Assembly: GCA_963565915.1 (NCBI GenBank)
Contig: OY751488.1
Location: 3,534,001-3,598,000 of the forward strand
Origin: Entoloma clypeatum
Lineage: Eukaryota; Basidiomycota; Agaricomycetes; Agaricales; Entolomataceae
DNA length: 64,000 bases
Direction: 5' to 3'
Shown here: in pieces, positions 47,378 to 57,500 of the stretch
Layout of the letters: each line of letters opens with the position of its first letter
Position numbering within the stretch: the first letter of the stretch is position 1
The notes under the pieces: generated by a model
Databases searched by the model: none
Told to the model about the DNA's origin: nothing
The model's input: the letters and a program-made list of their open reading frames with translations, nothing else
Program-made: the position numbers and the translations under genes

Positions 47378-47527
47378 TGTTACGGACTATACACTACATT
47401 GATGATCTTGTCATTCTTTTTACTCATCGGCCCATCTCAGCGCCCTCTTACTTATTCACATTGCTCTTCACCTTTCCACTTCCTGCATACTCTGCCCGAA
47501 TCTTGGAACGGTTTGTTAAGCATAACA
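47378..47527 (+). repeat. 3' LTR of the older family B copy (short form, 150 bp)
   Basis: TGTTACGGAC to AAGCATAACA with both ends matching the 402-bp LTRs but lacking about 250 internal bp. The purine tract GAGGAGGGGAAC precedes it. Confidence 0.9.
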
Positions 47528-47529
47528 CA

Positions 47530-47790
47530 TGTCCAACTGGGGCCCAACAGCCATTTCTCATCCCTGATGGCCATCCCTCGTCCTCAATGACTGCCCCTCA
47601 TGCTCAATGGCCGCCCCTCTTGCCCAATGGCTGCCCTCTTGTCCAATGGCATCCACTTGTGCCCCTCGATCCCAACAGCTGCCCCTCATGCCCAATGGCC
47701 TCCACTCATGCCCCTTGCCATCCCCAACAACTGCCCCTCATGTCCCACAGTGTCCACTCGTGGCCCACAGCCACCTTTTGCACCCATGGC
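47530..47790. repeat. Minisatellite, CCCAATGGCC type
   Basis: Irregular units around GCCCCTCATGCCCAATGGCC directly after the LTR. It is the same core as at 5480-6440 and 36010-36295. Frames through it are repeat by-products. Confidence 0.8.
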
Positions 47791-48290
47791 ATGTTTTCGG
47801 TGCTGAGCCAGCAGAGGACTTCAAGTCACCTGTGATATGGCAGCACACTCATGCGACAACTCTTTTGCTCAGTCTTTGGGCCAACAAAATGTTTGAACCT
47901 GAACTGTACCTGAACTGAACCCGAACATTTTGTTCATGTTCATGCCAGTGTTTGGATGAAAAATGCCCGAACACAAACCAAACCAAACCATGGCCAGTGT
48001 AGCCTGATGTACTTCAAGTATGCAAGGATTTGCCATTCTCCTTTTTCTTGCCCTTGTCCATTTTTCTAGACTTTCCTCTATTCTTTTTCTTTCCCCAAAG
48101 TCACATACTTTCATTGCCAATTCACACCATGATGCATTTTGTGACCTGAGCTTCAGAATTTGAGGTCTATGGGCACACTAGAATTAGCCCTCGAAGCCAT
48201 AGGTTAAGCGGTCATAGGGATCTGGGTAGATCTGTGGATCTTTGCCAAATTTTGATATTTGAACAAAAAATCCCAAATTTCTTCGCAAAT
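47791..48290. other. Non-coding; short CTGAACTG repeats near 47890-47990
   Basis: AACAAAATGTTTGAACC (47883) and an inverted CGAACATTTTGTT (47932) flank GAACTGTACCTGAACTGAAC-like text, the same style as hAT-like ends, but complete ends could not be set. No gene is seen. Confidence 0.4.
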
Positions 48291-50332
48291 TAGTGTCGTT
48301 CAAAGTTGTCATTATTTGTCACTTATTGGCCACTTATTGGCTACTTATTGTCTCACTTATTTTGCCACTTATTTGATAAGGAAGACAAGAAGGAGGGCGA
48401 TAAGTGGTGTGAATAAGAATAATGAACTTGATTGACCATTATTCTTATTTGCCCACTTATTCGCTCACTTCTTGCCTTGCTTATTCAGTCACTTATTCTT
48501 GAATTCAAACTCCGATTAATCTCTGTTCTCATCCTCCATAACGACGACTTGCCGCACCCCCACCATGATGCTGTGCCCCTCCCTCACATACCACCACCAC
48601 AACTCCGTCACCACCCGCCGTCACCACTCCCACGCCCACTCCCACATCAACTAACGCCACCAACCGCCGCAAATCAACCACATCGGGCCCAAACGACCTC
48701 TGTCGTCGTTTGGGCTCTAGGTAATTTCTTTTCAACTTCTTTTCTTTTCATTTCAACGAACTAATGTTTTCATTAGGTTTTATCTACGTTATTTACCACA
48801 AGACGGCACACCCACACCCACACCACTGCTACGAGCACTTGCTCGTGGGGTGGGCGAAGACGAGGAGGGCGCAACGACAAAAAAGAAGGGGAGCCACGAC
48901 GACAAAAACAATGGGACAGGACCGCACCGACACCGATAACGAGGGGACAGAACAACATCAACAACAGGGACCAGGGGATAAAGACCAACGACGAGCAACA
49001 CGACGATGACGACAACCACCAGAAGACGACGACAGGGACGGAGACGGAGACGGACAACGACACCACACGACCAACGGCGGGAGGACGGGACAAGAACGAC
49101 GAATGACCACCGCCACAGCACCCCCGACCGCCGTCGTGAGCGACTGCTCGCGGTGTGGATCGTGCGTGCTAGCAGCCGACGACGAGGGACAACGGGATGA
49201 GGACGAGACACCCCCAACTGCCGTCGCGAGCGACTGCTCGCCGGGTGGAAACGGGGAGCAACAGGGGCAGGACAACAATGAAAAAAGGGCCCAAGAGACG
49301 TCATTGACGTCTCTTGAGCTGAGGTATGCTTCCTTTTCTCTTTTCATTTCATTGTTACTAAGACACTTTTTAGGTGCTACCGACGACGACGACTGGTGCC
49401 TCCTGACCCCTCCACTGCCAACAACGGACGACACAGCTCCCGCCCCCACCGCTGCGAGCAACTGCTTGCAGGGTGAACGACGGTGTGAGGACAGGTGGCG
49501 ACAAAACGAGGACGGCGACGGGGCACCATGACAAAACCATGGGAGGGGGCACGACAGAGTAACGACGATGAACAACGCAGCACCCGCCCCCAGCCCTGCG
49601 AGCAGAGGCTCGCGGGGTGGAACATGGGTGCTAGGAGAGGTCGACGCAGAGGGAGAACGAGGGGAACGACACCGCCGTGAACAACTGTTCGCGGGGTGGA
49701 TCCCTACAGCACCCCCGAGGATGACGACGACGATGTGGTGTCGTCGTCATCATCAGCTCCTGCACTCGAAGGAGCCCGCAATCGCGGGTCTTCCCAGATG
49801 CAGGAGCTGTTGGTAAATGACACGACGGGACAGGTCTACCCGTACCCGTCTGAAGGGGTGGAGACAGGGATGACGACGACGCGACAACCCCAGTACCAGC
49901 CCTCTCCCTCGCACAGAATGCGAGGGAGGGGCACTTTATTTAATCTTATGTATTAGTTTACATGCTCCCCCACTCGAAACGCGAGAGGGAGGGGAGCTTT
50001 GAATTATGAATTTGATGTATTGGTTTATCTCAACATGGATGCGACGTGAACACGACGGGTGACCGCGTTTGCATGAGGAATGCCTTGAAAAATCTGTCGA
50101 AGTCCAATTCAGACTCAGTAGGTGTTGCCGAATGCTTTGCCGGACCTGAAATAAGTCACTTATTCGTCAATTATCGTCATTTCGCCGGGGGGGGGTCTCA
50201 AGGTAGCACTTATTTGTCACTTATTTGCTACTTATTATGTCCACTTATTGCTGATTTGGCGGGAAAACACGAATAAGTGATGAATAAGTAAGAAAATAAG
50301 TGGCCATTAAGTGGCTACTTTGAGCGACCCTA
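48291..50332. mobile_element. hAT-like element carrying a row of hairpins
   Basis: Ends TAGTGTCGTTCAAAGTTGTC and, inverted, TAGGGTCGCTCAAAGTAGCC. Flanks TCGCAAAT (48283-48290) and TTGTGAAT (50333-50340) agree at 5 of 8 and differ only by transitions. Subterminal zones (48310-48490, 50140-50320) repeat CACTTATT many times. The GC-rich centre (48829-49996) holds about eleven hairpins, several followed by GGGGTGG. Intron-like GT..AG stretches occur at 48719-48777 and 49343-49372. Open frames on both strands are repeat-derived; none matches a known protein. It ends 174 bp from the CDC73 stop codon. Confidence 0.65.
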
Positions 50333-50505
50333 TTGTGAATTTTCTACCAGCTTCTGGAATCTCATTGATATGATATATGTCATGTTGTCTTCTCACTATC
50401 ATTAATGGCCATGTGTGATGTGGAAAGTGGTCAACAAGGATTTAAAACACCTGGTCACTGATAGCAATGTAAAGACATGATTATTTTGTGAACTTCTAGA
50501 CCATA

Positions 50506-52167
50506 TTATACTTTCATCAACCATGGTTTGTTAGCCATTATCCATGTGTCCAAAATTTTCCAAAAATGAGCAACAGCAGACTTATCGACATGCCGGCGAT
50601 GGGGCTCAATCTGAAACCAGTGAACAACTAGAATAGAGAGGATATAACTATTAATACCTTGAGTGCTGTGACATTCCAGTCCTGAATCTTTGTATTCGGG
50701 GGATCATTGGCCCATGTCACATAAATTCCTTTCACTGTGACAAACAAGGAGATGAACGGAATCATAACGAGGCAAAAATAAGCCACGAACCATGATGAAA
50801 CAATTGTGTTGGCTCGTTCCACTTGTATGGCTTGAACTGCCATGTCTGTCCTGTCGTCATCACACAAACCACGCGGTCCCACGCGTCCGCCCCGAACTTC
50901 GCCAATGCATCAACGCTATCAACAACATAGTATCGCGCGTGGGTCTCGGTCTCTCTTCCGCTTGAGTCTATCTGTGTCCGCTTACGGTAAATCGGGATAA
51001 GATCTTCTGGACGGATGTTTCCTTCGGCTGCGGCGTGAGCACGGGCTTCTTGGGAAGGCTCGAAGCTTGACGATGAAAGGAAACATATGAGGAGATGAGA
51101 ATATGGGATAGGAGAGACATGCCCACGTAGAATCCTGAAGGAAGCGTTTGACATTATGCATGGTAATGAGAGCGGTTGGAGAGGAGGATATCATAATGAT
51201 TGGGGAGTTATTGCCTTAGTTTCCCAGATGTTGAGCATAAGGATCAGTGCCGAAAGGCAGTTGAGACTCACGGGCTTTCCGCGCTTGCAATTTCGGATCT
51301 GCATTGGTTCAGACAAGGCTGAATCACAGTGAGAGGGATACTTGCCTGGGGTAGATGTTGTTGATGAGGGAGAGACACCAGACTTGCCTGCCTCCTTCAT
51401 CCGCTTTAATTTATCTGCGTAAAACATTCTGACAGAGGAGAAATTCTGCGGCGCGGGAAAGGAGAGGCATGGATAACGGATTAGAAAGTGATAGTTAGAT
51501 GACATACGTTCGGTTTCCCACCGCGAAGAACTGTACTCCGGTTTTTCAGTTCGACTTCCTGTTGTTTCATCTTCTTTACGACCTCGATATCGTGCGCGTC
51601 AGCAACATACCGCCGTTTCGAGGGTGATGAAATCGTGCGTTCAGCTTGTAATGACTGGCGGGGGGTGGAATGGGGAGGATGCGCAATCGTGCGCGGGGGG
51701 GTCCCAGGTGGCGTCGAGGATTCGGCTACGATGCAAGAATAAGTGTATGACGCCGTTAACTTCTTGTCATCGTACGCACACGAAAGTGGGACAATTCTCT
51801 CGTGATCGTCAATCCTGCCCTCCAACCAATCTACGACACTCTTCCTCTCCGTTACGCTGATAAACCCGACAGCCACGCCATTCTCCCGGGCCTGTTTCAT
51901 ATACTCCGCACCCGGGGCATCCCTCAAAAGCCATGCAAGATAGACAGCCTCGAGAGAGAAGAAGTCTGACGCCCCCGAAGCTGCCGTCACTCCAGGCTTT
52001 CGCCATCGTGTTGGAGTTGACTTCAAGAGGGCGTTCGCGAGGGAGAAAACGAGATGTGTTGCACTAGGAAAGGATGGGCAGGGCCCCTCTGCATTGGAGT
52101 AGGTTATGGCATCTCGGTTCTTGATAGCCTGACGCAGACTTTGAAGTGCATCGTTCGTTGAGGTCAT
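50506..52167 (-). CDS. CDC73: CDC73 / parafibromin, Paf1 complex subunit
   Basis: Exons on the minus strand: 52167-51508, 51445-51346, 51298-51272, 51214-51127, 51065-50791, 50734-50658, 50610-50506; 443 residues. The N-terminal region (DALQSLRQAIKNRDAITYSN, DWLEGRIDDHERIVPL) and the C-terminal Ras-like domain from about residue 265 (IIMISSSPTALITMHNVKRF, DRVVCVMTTGQTWQFKPYKW, GIYVTWANDPPN) are both typical; the yeast protein is 393 residues. Cdc73 works in the nucleus with Paf1, Ctr9, Leo1 and Rtf1 on elongating RNA polymerase II. Intron 3 uses a GC donor (GCAAGT at 51345); using the GT four bases on breaks the frame. Neighbour FMP32-like starts upstream on the same strand (117 bp between). 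Confidence 0.93.
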
Positions 52168-52284
52168 TCTGGTGGTATCGTGGGAATTTGAGAACAGATG
52201 TCTTCATCTCTAAGGCCCACGTGACCATCAGTAAATGAGTAATGTAATACCATACTAGTACTTTATAGTCTCATTACATTCCAG

Positions 52285-53060
52285 TTAAACACGGAACCTC
52301 ATATACGCCATGAGCAATGCAGAACAACCAGTTACTGTAATTACAATTAGATGCAAGCCCACGTCTGCAAGCCAAAGAGGAAGTGACATACCAAATCCAA
52401 CAAGGTATTGCAAAGTCGTTGCCTAAGAGATGGGTCAATGGAATGGAAGCGACGACGATTCATCCTGATGCTCGCCTTTGATGCTTGCATGGCCGTTCTC
52501 AGCCCCGCAATCTCTTGTTCGATACGCGTATCAACCTCCTTGATCTTTAGTTCTTGCCGACTGCTCTCATCGCGCATGCGACCTTTCTCAAGGTTCAGGT
52601 CCAGTCTGACACCAGCCTGTGTACGAGTAATTTCCTCGCGCAATCTTTGTTTCAATTTCTCGATATCTGTAACGAGGCGATCATTTTCTGCCTTGATCAT
52701 CGCAAGGTCGTTCTTCTCCATGAGCTGGAACTCGGATTTGATCTGAGCAAAATCTACTTGCTGGGTGTAATGATGCTACACGAGGGTCTCGGTAAGCAAA
52801 AAAGCGGGATTGGAAGATATAAGCACCTTTTCCTGCTCAGCCTTCGTGACCATGTTGCTGGTCATGTTCCGGATGCTCTCGTCAATTACCTCTGCCATAG
52901 CTGTCATGATACCCTCTGCCTGGGCGCGATTCAAACCCTCGCGTTCCAGCCGCTGGACGAAGTGATGCGTGTCGAAATGAAAGTCTGGTCTGCATTGAGA
53001 AGCTGAAAATGAGCGACTGAGATGACGCCACGGTGTGAGGCGGAGGACAAAGAAGGACAT
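52285..53060 (-). CDS. FMP32/MCUR1-like mitochondrial inner-membrane protein (DUF1640)
   Basis: Exons minus: 53060-52827, 52760-52476, 52422-52392, 52334-52285; 199 residues. Residues 1-25 look like a mitochondrial presequence (FFVLRLTPWRHLSRSFSASQ). The DUF1640 core follows (FDTHHFVQRLEREGLNRAQA, DFAQIKSEFQLMEKNDL) with a long coiled coil (RLREEITRTQAGVRLDLNLE) and a C-terminal membrane span (CSALLMAYMRF). The family includes yeast Fmp32 and human MCUR1/CCDC90B, proteins of the inner membrane linked to cytochrome oxidase assembly or the calcium uniporter. Intron 2 has a GC donor (GCGAGC, 52475) ending TTAG at 52423. Its start lies 71 bp from the RHO3 start, so the promoter is shared. Confidence 0.9.
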
Positions 53061-53131
53061 TGACCAAATCGGGGTCACATGACTTCATAACCTCTTGCCA
53101 CTACTCACTGCTCACCATCCCCCAAAGCCTT
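53061..53131. promoter_or_regulatory. 71-bp divergent promoter, FMP32-like / RHO3
   Basis: Start codons of the two genes face away from each other with 71 bp between. No TATA box is evident. Transcription starts must overlap or lie inside the other gene's 5' leader. Confidence 0.6.
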
Positions 53132-54297
53132 ATGTCGATGTGTGGAACCTCCACCAAGGGTCCTGGTTTCGGCCGCAACAAACCCGTGAGCGATCCATCA
53201 CATATCCCAAATATTCGCCCGTTCTCACCACACTCCACCTCCACAAGATACAAAGAAAGGTGCGACAGAACTGTTTTGTCAATCCGGAGAATAATGGACG
53301 AATGGGTCGAGCCCCAAGGTCGTTGTCTGTGGCGATGGTGCATGTGGTAGGCACAGTTCCCAACTTTGTGGATATACATTCATTTCACCTGTAGGAAAAA
53401 CCTCGCTCCTGAATGTCTTCACCCGCGGTTTCTTCACGCAAGTCTAGTACGCTTTAACTCGCTCCGACTCTACTGGCTCGTTGACGTGAGATCTTAGCGA
53501 ACCTACAGTATTCGAGAATTACGTCCAGGACATCTACGTCGACGATCACCTTGTGGAGCTGAGTCTATGGGATACGGCAGGTACCCCGTCCCCTGCCCTG
53601 TGCACAGCCTCATGCTCATGTTCCATTCACCAGGTCAAGAAGAGTTTGATAGATTGCGCTCGCTCTCCTATGCCGAGACGCATGTCATCATGATATGTTT
53701 CTCAGTTGGTCCCAAATCACCCACTGGATGAACGCCTGCTAACATTCGATATTAGGTAGACAACCCGACATCACTGGAAAACGTAGAATCAAAGGTGAAC
53801 AGGCTCTTCCTACTTCACGGCAATATACTCACCACGTTTTAGTGGCTAGAAGAGATATTGGAATATTGCCCAGGGGTCAAGGTATGTCCCCTCCCGTTCC
53901 AGTGCGATTCAGCGCTTATGGCACATGTCAACATAGCTCATCCTTGTAGGTCCGCACTTTTGCTCTGTTCTATTTCATTTTCCGCGATCTCAGCACTTTT
54001 CTAGCTCTGAAATGCGATTTACGAGATGATAGACCCGTTAGGGAGCGTCTACAGCGCTTTGGGATACACCCGGTACAATACGAGGAGGGTCTAGCGGTTG
54101 CGCGCCGAATACGCGCAAGCCGGTATTTAGGTGAGCCCCTTGTTTAACATCTGTATGCCGTAACTCCTTACCTGTCAATTACAGAATGTAGCTCAAAACA
54201 CAATCGCGGTGTCACTGAGGTCTTCTATGAAGCTGCGCGCCTTTCACTCAGTACTCACGCAAAGGGCTCAGGAGACGGCAGTTGCGTTCTTATGTGA
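53132..54297 (+). CDS. RHO3: Rho3-type small GTPase
   Basis: Exons: 53132-53259, 53312-53346, 53395-53446, 53498-53580, 53634-53704, 53756-53794, 53843-53881, 53937-53949, 54005-54130, 54185-54297; 232 residues. P-loop GDGACGKT at 50-57, effector region [11 protein letters not shown] (from 71), DTAGQEEF (97), LKCDLRDD (155), [10 protein letters not shown], and the prenylation box CVLM at the C-terminus. The N-terminal extension of about 42 residues before the G domain is longer than in most Rho proteins. Rho3 directs polarised exocytosis with the exocyst and formins at the plasma membrane. Exon 8 is a 13-nt microexon. The nine introns are all GT-AG. ATG 53138 in the same frame is an alternative start. 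Confidence 0.92.
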
Positions 54298-54525
54298 TTT
54301 CCTTTTGACAACTGATACCATAATGTCGATATTTCACCAATGTTTTACGATTGCTGTGTCTCTTCTCATTGATGCGATGATCTCATATGTATCCCAATCG
54401 TGCTTCATCTACATCCATGATTCCCTATTGTCAATTTCAATACCAGTGTAGCACGATAACAAACATCTATTAAGGCAATATTATACGTCCAATAGTACAA
54501 GTAAGACATGAGAGAACCAAAGGTA
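54298..54525. other. Convergent 3' region between RHO3 and clathrin
   Basis: 228 bp between stop codons of converging genes; holds both 3' untranslated regions. No further feature seen. Confidence 0.6.
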
Positions 54526-57500
54526 TCAATAGCCACCGAACCCAGTCATCGCCTGAGATAGTACCATTAATGCGGAAAGAAGGCAGAAGGAATGGACACT
54601 TACAGGGAGCATGCCATTCATAGGAGGAACTTGACCCGAGAACCTGTGGAAGTACAAAATGGGTGCCGTTCAATAACGATGAGCAACAACTTACCCATTC
54701 GTCAGCAGCGCTCTGTTGCCAAAACCACCGGGTTGGATGATGGGAGCTTCTGATTCTACTTGCTCCTTTTGTGCATCCTTTTTTGATCGCTCCTTGACCT
54801 CCTTCTCTAGGTGTGTCAACTGTGCACGAAGTCAACTGGGATTCCAGAGGCAAAGGGAGGCAAGGAAAACAAGAACCTTGTCTAACAATGAACGTTGGAC
54901 TTGAATTCGATAGGGCATGTGAAAGTCATTCAATCCGTGCTGCCATGATAGTTCTTCCACGACATCAGAACGCAGGAGATCGAAGCAAATGTAGAGGAGA
55001 GCTGCGAAACACTCCTTGTTTCCGATATCAACGAAATAAGACAAAAGCTCTTCTGCAACGTCTGTGGAGGCTGAAACGGACGCCGTGACCATCGCATCTT
55101 TGAACAGGCGGTCCTGCTTCGAAAGAGATATGGACTCTTCCCAGCGATTGTTTTTCTATGAAGTTATGTATATAACACGGAGCGCAAACGTGAGGGAGGA
55201 AAGTAGGCGTACCTTGTACAAGTGTGCTGCAATTCGGCGGAACTCAAGAAGTTCATGTTTTTCTAGTCTTTGCGCGAGGCTGATATTATTGAAATTATCA
55301 AAGCTGTCGATAGAATCCCGCAGAGTCTTGTAGTCTTCCTCTTCGATCAACAAATCGTTGTAAGCATCGTTGACAGCCTCAATATTGAGCTGGGAACCAT
55401 CAAGACATCAGCTACTTGGATCAACATACGAAAGAGCCAGACTGACATGTTGCACAGCAATTAAATATGCCCGGATCAATGGAATGTGATCAATTTGACG
55501 GAACATGCGAACGACGCGACTATGGTCAATGCGAGGTATCAAGACTGTTAGGAGGTCCGTCAAAAGAGTCGGCTGCTCTTGTAGATAGAATGTCAACGCC
55601 TTGTAATATCTAAAAATCGTACAGTGAGCAAAGGGGGCATGTAATGTACTATGAAACGAACATTTCAACATTTGCTGCCCGAACAATAACATCCTTGAAC
55701 TGACTGTGCTCCCAAGCATCTGCAGAACGCTCGATCATTGCTAAGGCAGCATTATCCTGGAATTCGTTATGTGAGATATAGGTGTTTATACACATGCAAT
55801 ACTCACGAATTCATCGTATTTTATATACAAGAAGACGAGTTCAGGCCAGAGATGTGCCTTTTCTGTAGCTTTGATGACCTGCCAAGGATTATTGAATACT
55901 GCATATCAATATTTGTTACAGTGACACTACCTTTGGAATATTGATGCGAGCAACGAAGAGCTTCAAATGCTCCATGACTAGAAGATTATCAGGACATGGT
56001 GACCCCCAAGGCAAGATACGCACGCTTCGCAGGACGATATTTGCTTAGCAGGATCGAAAGCTCGGTGAAGATGCCCATATGTGCGCGCTCCAAACTCAAG
56101 CCAGCTTCTAACAGAGTGACAATTTCCTCAAAGTGACCGCGGCGTTCATACATTTGAATCAGTGCATTAAGCTCCTCCTGAAACAGATCATCAGCGGTGA
56201 AATGTGACGATATACAACTACTGCTTACGGCGTGAACAATGATGTTGAGACCACAGATTTGAGCCTGCCAAAGATGGCCTCAGCTACTTCACTCAAAACG
56301 AATGAAAATCAAACCATACCAAGCGAAATTCTGATTTTTCAATGCAAGCCGCATGAACTTGTTTCCAGACTCTGAGGAGAGATTTAAGCAATATCGAAAC
56401 ATCGAGATCGAAAAAACGGACTGGGTATTACCCGCTTTCCTGGCACTTTCTACAGCAGCTTGATTCTCACCAAGGTAGATGAGAGTCGTGGCCAGACGAG
56501 CCCAATTCGATATGCTTGTGAAAAGGAGCTTGGCTGCCTGATAAAGCTCGTCTTCGAAGCACTTTTCGCCGACCTCCAAGATGTCGGCGACATTGGTCAT
56601 GTTAAGAAAGTCCTCCATATCATGGAGGCGATCAGTTTTGGCATACGCGTAAGCCAGTTCTGTGTCGATCTTTGGCTCACGCAATGACTTGCGTGCCATC
56701 TGGAGGAACCGAACGAGGTCGTCATGCTTGCCTGCGTGGCTGGAGATTTCGATGACCTCGGTGAAATTGGATGGATCTCCCGCTTTGATATAGGAGTCTA
56801 GAATCATGGTGAGCTTCACGTCATGGGAATTGAGTCGCGACGTACCGATCGAATCCTTTATGCGAAGACCGTCGAGCTGGGCCTTTGCCAGTCTACTCCA
56901 TACTTCAGGTTTGTTGACCTTGTTGGCGAAGTCGAGTCCACGATCAATCGAAACAATATGCTCCACGAGAACATTGATTGCCATTGCATGCTGATCATAC
57001 TTCTTGTAAATCGTCAAAGCTTCTTCATATAACCCATGATCGGTAGCAATCTTTGCGATTTCGGCGGCATCGTAATTCTGGAGCTTGTTGATGTAATTGA
57101 CAACCTTGCCCTTGTCAGCACGGATAGCGGTCAACAACAAAAGATTCTGAAGGTTTTTATTGTCACTGAAAGGGGAGGGCTCAATGATAATCTTCTCCAG
57201 AAGCTCGATGAGTTCTATGGGAAGATCAGCTTGGAGGAAGGATTTAACAGTGATCGACACGTCGTCGGGGTCTGTGCACTCAGGCAGCGCAGTAGCAACA
57301 ATCTGCGATAAAAGTCAATCAACGGAAGGGGATTTGTGACCTGCTTACTTGATCAATAAGTTGACGACGATGTATGTTGTCATGAACAAGTACTTGAGCC
57401 CAGAGATCTGGTTGGCGACGCTTGATCAGATACCGGGCTTGTTGTTTGAACATGGAGTTGTCATTAGTGATGGCGATGAGCTCATCGTCGCATAGCCCCT

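Larger units (their letters stand above)
34803..47527 (+). mobile_element. Older family B copy (short-LTR form), split by three insertions
   Basis: Plus-strand pieces in order: gag from the ENITWLGF segment (34803-35420; both zinc knuckles damaged), protease (35590-35827), hAT-like insert (35828-36688), more protease (36689-36786), the full minus-strand family B copy (36787-43346), RT/RNase H (43347-45122; active site YMDD near 44094, TDHKNLEYF), solo LTR (45123-45524), integrase (45525-46300; HHCC finger, DRHSKM, SDRGPQF), chromodomain end (46700-46875), an extra ORF (47001-47343), purine tract and 3' LTR (47378-47527). All proteins are broken by stops or frame changes. Confidence 0.9.

Noticed and set aside
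48780..49960. Several open frames of 60-205 codons on both strands of the GC-rich block
   Set aside because: GC-rich repeats remove stops from all frames; no frame is better than the others and no domain appears.
48283..50340. Repeat-induced point mutation as cause of the decayed flanks
   Set aside because: Three transitions in eight bases are too few, and stop patterns in nearby elements were not counted; a genome-wide dinucleotide count would be needed.
53180..53311. Alternative RHO3 first intron starting GTGAGC at about 53186
   Set aside because: Joining it to any acceptor before the P-loop exon gives the wrong phase or a stop, while the donor at 53260 keeps frame.
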